A model generated the notes under the pieces. That model made no database searches. It saw nothing but the letters and a program-made list of their open reading frames with translations, and had not been told where the DNA came from. From the NCBI GenBank assembly GCA_905215555.1, contig CAJMQU010000085.1, forward strand, positions 1 through 9,632: a stretch of 9,632 bases of DNA, read 5' to 3'. This document shows positions 1 through 6,822 of the stretch, in pieces. This DNA comes from an uncultured bacterium. Lineage in GTDB: Bacteria; Bacteroidota; Bacteroidia; Bacteroidales; Bacteroidaceae. Position 1 is the stretch's first letter. Each line of letters opens with the position of its first letter. The position numbers and the translations under genes were made by a program.

Positions 1-194
1 TTCTGGGTTACACTGAAGATGCAGTTGTTTCTTCTGACTTCTTGGGTGACACTCGTACTTCTATCTTCGATGCTAAAGCCGGTATCGCTTTGACTGATAC
101 TTTCGTTAAGGTTGTATCTTGGTATGACAACGAAATCGGTTACTCTAACAAAGTTCTTGACCTGATCGCTCACATGGCTTCAGTTAACAACTAA
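1..194 (+). CDS. gapA: Glyceraldehyde-3-phosphate dehydrogenase, C-terminal 63 residues (5' end outside window)
   Basis: Reading from base 3 gives 63 residues and then a TAA stop. GAPDH catalyses the NAD-dependent phosphorylating oxidation of glyceraldehyde 3-phosphate in glycolysis, in the cytoplasm. The visible part contains the conserved C-terminal blocks of the family: SSDFLGDTRTSIFDAKAGI and the VSWYDNEIGYSNKVLDLI segment, which carries the substrate- and NAD-contacting Asn of NEIGYS. The catalytic Cys and the NAD-binding N-terminus lie upstream of the window. Codons are strongly biased (GCT, GTT, ACT, GGT and TCT dominate), as expected for a very highly expressed gene and unlike the genes that follow. 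A strong terminator comes 27 nt after the stop, so this is the end of its transcription unit. Confidence 0.97.
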   Translation, partial: LGYTEDAVVSSDFLGDTRTSIFDAKAGIALTDTFVKVVSWYDNEIGYSNKVLDLIAHMASVNN

Positions 195-220
195 TCAGCA
201 GAGTATCTGAATTGACATAT

Positions 221-257
221 AAGCAGGTAACCCCATAAAGGTTGCCTGCTTTTTTTT
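221..257 (+). terminator. Rho-independent terminator after gapA
   Basis: The arms AAGCAGGTAACC (221-232) and GGTTGCCTGCTT (240-251) pair over 12 bp with a single G-U wobble around a 7-nt loop. A run of seven T ends at 257. This is a textbook intrinsic terminator, placed directly after the gapA stop codon. Confidence 0.95.
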
Positions 258-295
258 ATAACTGCTTTAAGTTGAATAATATACTTTGTTAAAAT

Positions 296-330
296 ATAGC
301 TGGTTCTTCGTCGAATCAGCTATTTTTTTT
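296..330 (+). terminator. Second terminator-like hairpin between gapA and the M3 peptidase gene
   Basis: The arms ATAGCTGGTTC (296-306) and GAATCAGCTAT (313-323) pair over 11 bp with one G-U wobble around the loop TTCGTC, followed by a T run to 330. It can work as an intrinsic terminator on the plus strand. It may back up the gapA terminator, or end a short RNA begun near the TATACTTTG sequence at 280-288. If the peptidase gene is transcribed from further upstream, it would instead act as an attenuator. The choice between these is inference. Confidence 0.75.
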
Positions 331-339
331 GCAATTTTG
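307..339 (+). promoter_or_regulatory. Possible promoter for the M3 peptidase gene cluster
   Basis: CAATTTTG at 332-339 differs from the Bacteroidota -7 consensus TAnnTTTG at one defined position and is followed by C, as is common. A TTCG at 307-310 lies 21 nt upstream and could be a 3-of-4 match to the -33 box TTTG. Transcription would start near 345, leaving a leader of about 28 nt. The -33 box would sit in the loop of the hairpin at 296-323. The match is weak. A competing candidate, TAATTTTT (348-355), also matches imperfectly. Confidence 0.3.
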
Positions 340-372
340 CAGTTAGATAATTTTTACCGATACATTCATCGT

Positions 373-2469
373 ATGATAAAATTAAAACTAACCATAACAT
401 TACTTTGCCTTATGAATATAATACAGGCTCAAAACCCTTTTTTCGAAAAATATTCTACTCCACACGGAACTATTCCGTTTGATAAAATAAAGACCGAACA
501 TTATGAACCCGCCATCCGTGAAGGTATCAGCCGCCACGATGCGGAAATTGATGCCATTATAAACAATCCAGAAGCCCCCACTTTTGCCAATACGATAGTG
601 GCCTATGAAAAGTCCGGCCAATTGTTGAACCAGGTCAGCACCGTTTTCGGCAACCTGCTCAGTGCAGAGACAAACGACGATATGCAGGAACTAGCAAAAA
701 ACATGATGCCATTGCTGAGCGAACACAGCAACAACATCACCCTGAACGAAAAGTTATTTGCACGGATCAAAGCGGTATACATCCAAAAAGACCAGCTAAC
801 TCTCACCGCTGAACAAAAAAAACTGCTGGAGGATATTTATAGCAGCTTTGTCCGTAGCGGTGCCAACCTTGAAGGGGAAGCCAAAGAGCAGTATCGTGCC
901 TTGAGCAAAGAACTCAGCCTCCTGACCCTGCAATTCGGAGAAAACAATCTGAAGGAAACCAATGATTATAAACTGGTGCTGACAGATACTGCCCAACTGG
1001 CTGGCCTGCCGCAAAGCGCTATTGACGCAGCCGCCGAAACTGCTAAAGAAAAAGGTGTGGAAGGATGGGTATTCACCTTGCAAGCTCCCAGCTATGGTCC
1101 TTTCATGATGTATGCCAATAACCGTGACTTGCGTTGCAAACTCTACATGGCATACAACACGAAATGCAGCCATGACAATGAAACCAGCAATCTGGAAATT
1201 GTGAAGAAGCTTGCCAACACCCGCCTGGCCATCGCACAACTTTTGGGCTACAACAACTTTGCCGAATACAACCTGAAAGAGCGGATGGCAGAAAACAGCG
1301 ATGCTGTATACAAATTGCTGAACCAGTTGTTGGATGCCTATACGCCGACCGCCAAGCAGGAATATGCCGAAGTGGAAGCATTGGCACGCCAAATAAATGG
1401 CAATAACTTCACTGTCATGCCATGGGATTGGTCATACTACTCCCATAAACTGAAAGACCTGAAATTCCAGATAGATGACGAAATGCTCCGCCCCTACTTC
1501 GAACTGAGCAAGGTGAAGGAAGGCGTATTCGGCCTGGCTACCCGCCTCTATGGCATCACGTTCAAGAAAAACACGGATATTCCGGTCTATCATAAAGATG
1601 TGGATGCGTATGAGGTATTCGACAAAGATGGCAAGTTTCTTTCCGTGCTCTATACCGACTTCCACCCCAGAGAGGGCAAACGTTCGGGCGCATGGATGAC
1701 CTCTTACAAAGAACAATGGATAGATGAAACGACCGGTGAAAACAGCCGTCCGCACATATCCATCGTGATGAACTTTACCAAGCCTACCAAGGACAAACCG
1801 GCCTTGCTAACTTTCGGCGAACTGGAAACATTCTTGCACGAATTCGGTCACAGCTTGCACGGTATGTTTGCCAACTCTACTTACGAGAGTCTGAGCGGCA
1901 CAAATGTATATTGGGATTTTGTAGAACTTCCTTCCCAGTTTATGGAAAACTTTGCCATCGAAAAGGAATTTCTCCATACTTTCGCCAGACATTATCAGAC
2001 CGGCAAACTGATTCCGGACGAACTAGTGCAACGCATTGTGGACTCGTCCAACTTTGATGCGGCCTACGCCTGCCTGCGCCAAGTCAGTTTCGGGCTGCTG
2101 GATATGGCATGGTACACCCGCACAACCCCATTTGACGGTAACGTGAAAGATTACGAGAAAAAAGCATGGGCGAAAGCGCAGATTCTGCCCGTAATAGAAG
2201 AGACCTGCATGAGTACCCAGTTCTCACATATCTTTGCCGGTGGATATTCTGCCGGATATTACAGCTACAAATGGGCGGAAGTCTTAGACGCCGATGCTTT
2301 CTCACTGTTCAAGCAGAAAGGTATTTTCAATCCGGAAGTAGCCGCTTCATTCCGCGAGAACATCCTTTCCAAAGGAGGAACGGAACACCCGATGGTGCTT
2401 TACAAACGCTTCCGAGGACAGGAGCCGACAATTGATGCATTATTAATCAGAAATGGAATAAATAAATGA
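373..2469 (+). CDS. dcp: Secreted M3-family zinc peptidase, dipeptidyl carboxypeptidase (Dcp)
   Basis: The 698-residue product should remove dipeptides from the C-terminus of oligopeptides in the periplasm. It resembles E. coli Dcp (about 680 residues) along its length: an N-terminal NPFF...PFDKIK.EHY.PA block, then LSGTN, and a C-terminal HIFAGGYSAGYYSY segment. The zinc site is HEFGH, with H489, E490 and H493, and a downstream Glu at 518 in FVELPSQ is the likely third ligand. The GGYSAGYY block at 623-630 holds the tyrosines that contact substrate in this family. I chose the ATG at 373 because it gives a typical signal peptide: MIKLK, a hydrophobic stretch, then a likely cleavage near IIQAQ before NPFF. 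An ATG at 286 is in frame, but it would add 29 residues encoded across the terminator-like hairpin and bury the signal peptide. The gene ends in an ATGA overlap with the lipoprotein gene, so the two are probably translationally coupled. E. coli Dcp acts in the cytoplasm and periplasm; export here is inferred from the signal peptide. Confidence 0.93.
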   Translation: MIKLKLTITLLCLMNIIQAQNPFFEKYSTPHGTIPFDKIKTEHYEPAIREGISRHDAEIDAIINNPEAPTFANTIVAYEKSGQLLNQVSTVFGNLLSAETNDDMQELAKNMMPLLSEHSNNITLNEKLFARIKAVYIQKDQLTLTAEQKKLLEDIYSSFVRSGANLEGEAKEQYRALSKELSLLTLQFGENNLKETNDYKLVLTDTAQLAGLPQSAIDAAAETAKEKGVEGWVFTLQAPSYGPFMMYANNRDLRCKLYMAYNTKCSHDNETSNLEIVKKLANTRLAIAQLLGYNNFAEYNLKERMAENSDAVYKLLNQLLDAYTPTAKQEYAEVEALARQINGNNFTVMPWDWSYYSHKLKDLKFQIDDEMLRPYFELSKVKEGVFGLATRLYGITFKKNTDIPVYHKDVDAYEVFDKDGKFLSVLYTDFHPREGKRSGAWMTSYKEQWIDETTGENSRPHISIVMNFTKPTKDKPALLTFGELETFLHEFGHSLHGMFANSTYESLSGTNVYWDFVELPSQFMENFAIEKEFLHTFARHYQTGKLIPDELVQRIVDSSNFDAAYACLRQVSFGLLDMAWYTRTTPFDGNVKDYEKKAWAKAQILPVIEETCMSTQFSHIFAGGYSAGYYSYKWAEVLDADAFSLFKQKGIFNPEVAASFRENILSKGGTEHPMVLYKRFRGQEPTIDALLIRNGINK

Positions 2470-2987
2470 GAAAGATAAAGATATATATACAGTTGCTATT
2501 AGTAACTTTGCTGACTCCCGTATTGAGCGCTTGCGACCAATCGGATGATGTCGTTGATATCTTCACCGGCAAAACCTGGTATATGACATACATTGCAGTG
2601 GAAGGACAAAACACAATGTATGACTTCTGGCAGGGAGACCAGGCAGCACGAACAAAAAGCTTTGAGACTTTAAAAGGAGAGAATTATACGTTGGTATTTG
2701 ATGGCGCCGAACTGGGAAACTCCATCGGCGGAGGTACATTCTCTGGAAAAGCGACTTCCGCCAAAGTCAGCGGAACCTGGAATGCAAACGGAGAAAACCG
2801 GAAACTTACATTAGACACTAAAAGTACAGGAACCGATGCCGACAGCTATTTAGGCAAAGCGTTCGTAGAAGGACTCAAGAACGCGGTCAGATATGGCGGA
2901 GATAATAAAAACCTATATATTTATTACAACGAGGGATCAACTACGAAATTTATTTCCTTCGCTCCACAACGTAATTCCGGTAATTAA
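2466..2987 (+). CDS. Small lipoprotein of unknown function, possibly DUF4847-like
   Basis: The product has 173 residues. A lipoprotein signal peptide is clear: a basic MRKIK start, a hydrophobic core, and a lipobox LSAC with the lipidated Cys at residue 23. The mature N-terminus CDQSDD is acidic, which resembles the lipoprotein export signals that send Bacteroidota lipoproteins to the cell surface. The rest reads as alternating polar and hydrophobic beta strands rich in G, T and S, with FTGKTWYMTYIAVEG near the start and NLYIYY near the end, suggesting a small beta-barrel or META/lipocalin-like fold. I recall Bacteroides proteins of this kind filed under DUF4847, but cannot confirm that here. 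The start codon overlaps the stop of the peptidase gene (ATGA), so the two are co-translated, and an envelope role alongside the secreted peptidase is reasonable inference. No catalytic motif is visible. Confidence 0.85.
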   Translation: MRKIKIYIQLLLVTLLTPVLSACDQSDDVVDIFTGKTWYMTYIAVEGQNTMYDFWQGDQAARTKSFETLKGENYTLVFDGAELGNSIGGGTFSGKATSAKVSGTWNANGENRKLTLDTKSTGTDADSYLGKAFVEGLKNAVRYGGDNKNLYIYYNEGSTTKFISFAPQRNSGN

Positions 2988-2998
2988 GAAAAAAAATC

Positions 2999-3460
2999 AT
3001 GAACAGTTCTGCTAAAGAAAAACAAGAAGCGTTGGACAGACGTTATATACGTATGGCAAGCATCTGGGCGGAAAACTCATACTGTATACGCCGCCAGGTG
3101 GGGGCACTGATCGTCAAGGACAAAATGATTATTTCCGACGGGTACAATGGCACACCTGCCGGTTTTGAGAATATATGCGAAGATGACAACAACGTGACCA
3201 AGCCCTATGTGCTGCATGCCGAGGCCAACGCCATCACCAAGATAGCCCGTTCCAACAACAGCAGTGACGGTGCTACCATGTATGTCACCGCTTCGCCATG
3301 CATCGAATGTGCCAAACTGATTATCCAGGCAGGCATCAAACGGGTGGTCTACTCCGAAAAATACCGCCTGGAGGATGGCATCGAATTGCTGAGACGTGCA
3401 GGCATCGAAGTAGTATATGTAGCCACAGGTGACGAGCTACAAGCTATAAGCAATAAATAA
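2999..3460 (+). CDS. Deoxycytidylate (dCMP) deaminase, ComEB-like
   Basis: This 153-residue cytoplasmic enzyme deaminates dCMP to dUMP and ammonia, feeding thymidylate synthase. The zinc-dependent cytidine/deoxycytidylate deaminase signature is complete: H73-A-E75 (zinc ligand His and proton-shuttling Glu) and P100-C-I-E-C104 (two zinc-ligand Cys). Upstream, CIRRQVGALIVKD, the DGYNGTPAGF loop and the NVTKPYVLHAEANAI stretch match the dCMP deaminase branch rather than free cytidine deaminase or tRNA adenosine deaminase. Length fits the family. The gene starts 11 nt after the lipoprotein stop behind an A-rich leader, typical of Bacteroidota, and is most likely in the same transcript. Its last codons (GAGCTACAAGCTATAAGC) form one arm of the inverted repeat at 3434-3533. 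Whether it is allosterically controlled by dCTP/dTTP cannot be read from the sequence. Confidence 0.93.
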   Translation: MNSSAKEKQEALDRRYIRMASIWAENSYCIRRQVGALIVKDKMIISDGYNGTPAGFENICEDDNNVTKPYVLHAEANAITKIARSNNSSDGATMYVTASPCIECAKLIIQAGIKRVVYSEKYRLEDGIELLRRAGIEVVYVATGDELQAISNK

Positions 3461-3533
3461 AGACCTTAAACAAACAATAAACTAAAATATACGAAGCATA
3501 CAGCCACCACTCGTGGCTTATAGCCCGTAGCTA
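3434..3533 (+). repeat. Inverted repeat with heptad pattern, spanning the deaminase 3' end and the spacer before the S41 gene
   Basis: AGCTAC-aa-GCTATAAGC (3435-3451) is complementary to GCTTATAGC-cc-GTAGCT (3516-3532): 9 bp plus 6 bp separated by a 2-nt mismatch. Both arms follow a 7-nt rhythm: gctacaa, gctataa, gcaataa on the plus strand, and gctacgg, gctataa, gccacga, gtggtgg on the minus strand. A nested hairpin, AGCCAC (3502-3507) with GTGGCT (3513-3518), uses three of the same bases (3516-3518), so the two structures exclude each other. No T run follows, so this is not an ordinary terminator. The remainder of the 88-nt spacer shows no convincing promoter: the nearest -7-like string, TAACTTTT at 3535-3542, lies too close to the ATG. 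Confidence 0.6.
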
Positions 3534-3548
3534 ATAACTTTTAAGAAC

Positions 3549-5291
3549 ATGAGTACAAAAAACTCTTCCCGTTTTACTCCGCTTATTATCGCCATCAGCG
3601 TAGTAATGGGAATTCTGATTGGAACTTTTTATGCCAGACATTTCGCCGGAAATACGCTGGGCATTATCAACGGCTCGTCCAACAAGCTGAATGCTTTGTT
3701 ACGAGTTATTGAAGACCAGTATGTGGACACCGTCAACATGACGGACCTTGTGGAAAAAGCTATGCCACAGATACTGGCAGAGTTAGACCCTCACTCCACG
3801 TACATTCCTGCCCAGAACCTGGAAGAAGTCAATTCTGAACTGGAAGGTAGTTTCAGTGGTATCGGTATCCAATTCACCATTCAGGAAGACACGATTCATG
3901 TGAACAGTGTCATCCAAGGCGGTCCATCCGAAAAGGTCGGACTTATGGCAGGTGACCGCATCGTCATGGTAGACGACAGCCTCTTCGTGGGCAAAACGCT
4001 GACGAATACGAAAGCCATGCACACACTGAAAGGACCGAAAGGGACAAAAGTGAAACTGAGCGTCAAGCGTGCCACGGAAAAGAATCTGCTGGATTTCGTC
4101 ATCACCCGTGGAGATATTCCGCAAAACACCATTGATGCAGCATACATGCTCAGCAATGAATATGGCTATATCCAAATCAGCAAATTCGGACGTACCACGC
4201 ATGTAGAGCTACTGAATGCGATTGCCCAGCTCAGCCATCATAACTGCAAAGGAATCATCATCGACCTGCGCGACAACACCGGTGGTTACATGGAAGCAGC
4301 CGTACGCATGGTAAATGAATTCCTGCCGGAAAAACAACTCATCGTCTACGCACAAGGACGCAAATATCCCCGTACCGAAGATTACGCCAACGGAACAGGC
4401 AGTTGCCAGAAAATGCCTTTGGTAGTGTTGACCAATGAAGGCTCCGCTTCTGCCAGCGAGATTTTTGCAGGAGCCATCCAGGATAATGACCGTGGTACTA
4501 TCGTGGGACGCCGTTCCTTCGGCAAAGGGTTGGTGCAACAACCAATTGACTTCAGCGATGGATCCGCCATCCGCCTGACAATCGCCCGCTACTATACCCC
4601 ATCCGGTCGTTGCATTCAACGCCCATACAAGAATGGCAAGGACTCCAAATACGAAATGGACTGGCTGACCCGTTACGAACATGGTGAATTCTTCTCTAAG
4701 GATAGTATCAAGCTGGATGAAAACCTACGTTATTCCACCCGCCTGGGACGTCCCGTTTATGGTGGCGGTGGCATCATGCCCGATATATTCGTACCACAAG
4801 ATACGACAGGCACCTCTTCTTATCTGATTGAAGTACTCAACAAAGGTTTGACTTTGCAGTTCAGTTTCCAATATTCCGACCGTAACCGGGCCAAGCTAAA
4901 CGAGTTTGACAATGAAGAAGATATGTTGAAGTACCTCCGACAGCAAGGCATTGTGGAACAGTTTATACGTTTTGCCGACAGCAAAGGCGTGAAGAGACGC
5001 AACATTCTTATCCACAAATCCTACAAGCTATTGGAAAGAAACCTCTACGGAAATATTATCTATAACATATTAGGTAGAGAGCCCTACATCAAGTATATTA
5101 ATCAGGGAGATCCTACTGTACAAAAAGCATTAGAAATTCTGGAAAAAGGAGAAGCATTCCCTAAAGCTCCGGAAGACGTTGTAGAGGAAGAAAAACAAGA
5201 TGAAGGAAAGAAAAAAAGAACTGCGGAAGCGTATGGCATTACTAAAGACCCGTCACGGGCTTTCCACTACGCATCAATCCCAGTCTGCTGA
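3549..5291 (+). CDS. S41 family C-terminal processing protease with N-terminal membrane anchor and PDZ domain
   Basis: The product has 580 residues. A hydrophobic segment at about 11-29 (PLIIAISVVMGILIGTFYA) anchors the protein in the inner membrane with its body in the periplasm. A PDZ domain lies at about 98-175 (GSFSGIGIQF, GGPSEKVGLMAGDRI), and the S41 core at about 205-375 (GYIQISKF, IIIDLRDNTGGY). The catalytic Ser-Lys dyad is visible as S301 in GSASASEIF and K326 in SFGKG. D312 completes the spacing seen in E. coli Prc (Ser430, Asp441, Lys455). The family cleaves proteins near their C-termini with PDZ-guided recognition. A C-terminal region of about 200 residues follows the core. The last 31 codons overlap the start of the next gene by 92 nt. 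The encoded tail, ending RAFHYASIPVC, looks like out-of-frame read-through and may reflect a frameshift near 5191-5195. The start fits because it places the anchor at the N-terminus. Confidence 0.92.
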   Translation: MSTKNSSRFTPLIIAISVVMGILIGTFYARHFAGNTLGIINGSSNKLNALLRVIEDQYVDTVNMTDLVEKAMPQILAELDPHSTYIPAQNLEEVNSELEGSFSGIGIQFTIQEDTIHVNSVIQGGPSEKVGLMAGDRIVMVDDSLFVGKTLTNTKAMHTLKGPKGTKVKLSVKRATEKNLLDFVITRGDIPQNTIDAAYMLSNEYGYIQISKFGRTTHVELLNAIAQLSHHNCKGIIIDLRDNTGGYMEAAVRMVNEFLPEKQLIVYAQGRKYPRTEDYANGTGSCQKMPLVVLTNEGSASASEIFAGAIQDNDRGTIVGRRSFGKGLVQQPIDFSDGSAIRLTIARYYTPSGRCIQRPYKNGKDSKYEMDWLTRYEHGEFFSKDSIKLDENLRYSTRLGRPVYGGGGIMPDIFVPQDTTGTSSYLIEVLNKGLTLQFSFQYSDRNRAKLNEFDNEEDMLKYLRQQGIVEQFIRFADSKGVKRRNILIHKSYKLLERNLYGNIIYNILGREPYIKYINQGDPTVQKALEILEKGEAFPKAPEDVVEEEKQDEGKKKRTAEAYGITKDPSRAFHYASIPVC

Positions 5292-5739
5292 AATACTTGC
5301 TGCCCTGGAAGCTCATCCGGCTTTTAGGGCAGCCCATATCGTCCTGCTCTATTATTCACTGAAGGACGAAGTTGATACGCACGAATTTGTCCGGAAGTGG
5401 AGCCGCGAAAAGCGGATATTACTTCCGGTTGTCGTAGGTGACAATTTGGAATTGCGCATCTACACTGGGCCCGAAGACCTGGCAACAGGAGCCTATGGCA
5501 TCGAAGAACCTACCGGAGAACTCTTTACTGATTATGCAGCTATAGACTTTGCCGCCATCCCTGGCGTAGCTTTCGATGTTGCAGGCAATCGTCTGGGACG
5601 GGGCAAAGGTTATTATGATCGACTGCTCCCCCACCTCATGGCATTTAAAGCAGGTATCTGTTTTCCTTTTCAATTAGTGGAAGAAGTGCCGGCAGAACCA
5701 TTCGACATCCGCATGGACACAATTATTACAATCAAATGA
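5200..5739 (+). CDS. 5-formyltetrahydrofolate cyclo-ligase (5,10-methenyl-THF synthetase), YgfA-like
   Basis: This 179-residue cytoplasmic enzyme uses ATP to convert 5-formyl-THF to 5,10-methenyl-THF, returning stored folate to the one-carbon pool. Family marks are in order: basic KKELRKRM at the N-terminus, LLYYSLKDEVDT at 49-60, GIEEPTG at 100-106, PGVAFD at 121-126, and the nucleotide-binding signature GNRLGRGKGYYDRLL at 129-143. Length matches the family. I kept the ATG at 5200 rather than the next one at 5233 because the KxxLRK segment is conserved and contacts ligand. That start lies inside the S41 gene, so the two overlap by 92 nt in different frames. The stop overlaps the next start as ATGA, implying translational coupling with the PHP gene. 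Sharing a cluster with dCMP deaminase fits a supply line for dTMP synthesis; that link is inference. Confidence 0.92.
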   Translation: MKERKKELRKRMALLKTRHGLSTTHQSQSAEILAALEAHPAFRAAHIVLLYYSLKDEVDTHEFVRKWSREKRILLPVVVGDNLELRIYTGPEDLATGAYGIEEPTGELFTDYAAIDFAAIPGVAFDVAGNRLGRGKGYYDRLLPHLMAFKAGICFPFQLVEEVPAEPFDIRMDTIITIK

Positions 5740-6512
5740 AAACAAATTATCACACCCATACTACCCGTTGCATGCACGCTACGGGCAGTGACGAAGACTA
5801 TGTACTCAGTGCCATCAAAGGCGGTTATCAGGAACTTGGTTTTTCAGACCACACCCCGTGGAAGTATCACACCGATTACGTGGCTGATATGCGCATGCTT
5901 CCCGAAGAGCTACCGGATTACATAGAAAGTCTGCGCTCACTCCGCGAGAAATACCGCAATCAGATAAGTATCAAAATCGGACTGGAATGTGAATACTTCC
6001 CTGCCTACACTCATTGGCTGAAAGAGCAAATCAAAGAATACCAATTGGACTACATTCTATTTGGCAACCACCACTACCACACAGATGAGAAGTTCCCTTA
6101 CTTCGGACATCATACGGAAAATCTTGATATGCTGGAATTGTACGAAGAGAGTGCCATTGAGGGAATGGAAAGTGGTTTGTTCTGCTGCCTGGCACATCCG
6201 GATTTGTTCATGCGCTCTTATCCCCGATTTGATCGGCACTGCAAGTTAATCAGCCGGCATATCTGCCGTACAGCCGCACGACTGCAGATTCCACTAGAAT
6301 ACAATATAGGATACGTGGCCTATAATGAAGCGCATGGATTGCAAACTTATCCATGTCCGGACTTCTGGCATATCGCCGCCAACGAAGGTTGCACAGCCAT
6401 CATCGGGCTGGACGCACATGATAATAAAGAGTTGGAAACGCCGGTATATTATAATCGGGCAGTAGAAGAACTGAAAACATTGAAGATAGAGCGAGTGGAC
6501 AAACTGCTCTGA
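5736..6512 (+). CDS. PHP-domain phosphoesterase, histidinol-phosphatase (HisJ)-like
   Basis: The product has 258 residues and a full set of PHP metal-ligand motifs: H6-T-H8 at the N-terminus, D38-H39 in GFSDHTP, E84 in GLECEY, H112-H113 in GNHHYH, H154-P-D156, and D226-A-H228 in GLDAHD. These usually bind a trinuclear metal centre that hydrolyses phosphate monoesters. Order and length match HisJ-type histidinol-phosphate phosphatases, the penultimate step of histidine synthesis. No his gene is nearby, however, and Bacteroides generally carry a bifunctional HisB with its own phosphatase domain (recalled, not checked), so the true substrate could be another sugar or nucleotide phosphate. The start overlaps the cyclo-ligase stop (ATGA), making it the last gene of the cluster. 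It converges on the DUF721 gene with 19 nt between stop codons and no clear terminator hairpin. Confidence 0.85.
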   Translation: MKTNYHTHTTRCMHATGSDEDYVLSAIKGGYQELGFSDHTPWKYHTDYVADMRMLPEELPDYIESLRSLREKYRNQISIKIGLECEYFPAYTHWLKEQIKEYQLDYILFGNHHYHTDEKFPYFGHHTENLDMLELYEESAIEGMESGLFCCLAHPDLFMRSYPRFDRHCKLISRHICRTAARLQIPLEYNIGYVAYNEAHGLQTYPCPDFWHIAANEGCTAIIGLDAHDNKELETPVYYNRAVEELKTLKIERVDKLL

Positions 6513-6531
6513 ACAAATGGCTGATTCTTCT

Positions 6532-6822
6532 TTACCGGAAAATTATATTTGTGATTACTTGTGCCCCCACATGGCGGTTCAGATTACGCACCAGCAAATC
6601 ACGTCCCATCATCAGTTCCTGTCGCAATGCAGCAGATGTCAGATGTACATATAAAATCTGATTGCGGATATAGAGTTCACGAGTATAAGACGCAATAGCA
6701 GGTCCCAACACTTCCGCCCATGAGCTGATAAGCCGCTTCTCATTGAGCGGTGACTCCAGACTCTCCTGGCGCAGGAAGTTGCGGATAAGTGCACCTATCT
6801 GTTCTGCATCATTACGCTTCAT
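6532..6822 (-). CDS. DUF721 protein, DciA-like (candidate replicative helicase loader/operator)
   Basis: This 96-residue protein is almost entirely a DUF721 domain. Recognisable points are the conserved Trp in SSWAEVLGPAIASYT (residues 33-47), the strand LYVHLTSAALRQEL (57-70) and the C-terminal LLVRNLNRHVG...ITNIIFR. DUF721 includes DciA, which interacts with DnaB helicase in bacteria lacking DnaC/DnaI loaders. A recF-DUF721 pairing is also found in Actinobacteria, in the dnaA-dnaN-recF-dciA-gyrB order. The ATG overlaps the recF stop codon (ATGA on the minus strand), so the two are translationally coupled. It is shorter than actinobacterial DciA and lacks an added disordered extension. The helicase-loading role is inferred from family and neighbourhood. 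Confidence 0.87.
   Translation of the reverse strand: MKRNDAEQIGALIRNFLRQESLESPLNEKRLISSWAEVLGPAIASYTRELYIRNQILYVHLTSAALRQELMMGRDLLVRNLNRHVGAQVITNIIFR

Noticed and set aside
286..372. In-frame upstream start adding 29 residues to the M3 peptidase
   Set aside because: It would be encoded across the terminator-like hairpin and would place residues before a well-formed signal peptide; the ATG at 373 fits better.
796..1392. 198-codon minus-strand open frame inside dcp
   Set aside because: It lies opposite a well-supported gene, has Cys/Phe/Gln-rich composition typical of antisense frames, and shows no recognisable domain or promoter.
4209..4682. 157-codon minus-strand open frame inside the S41 gene
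   Set aside because: It is antisense to the conserved catalytic core; the codon structure is explained by the plus-strand gene.
5211..5217. A7 run as a programmed frameshift site fusing the S41 protease to the cyclo-ligase
   Set aside because: Fusion would need a +1 shift and would join a periplasmic protease to a cytoplasmic enzyme; a -1 shift ends quickly. There is no stimulatory structure evident, so a chance or mutational overlap is simpler.
6513..6531. Bidirectional terminator between the converging PHP and DUF721 genes
   Set aside because: The 19-nt gap has no inverted repeat or T/A tract strong enough to call a terminator.
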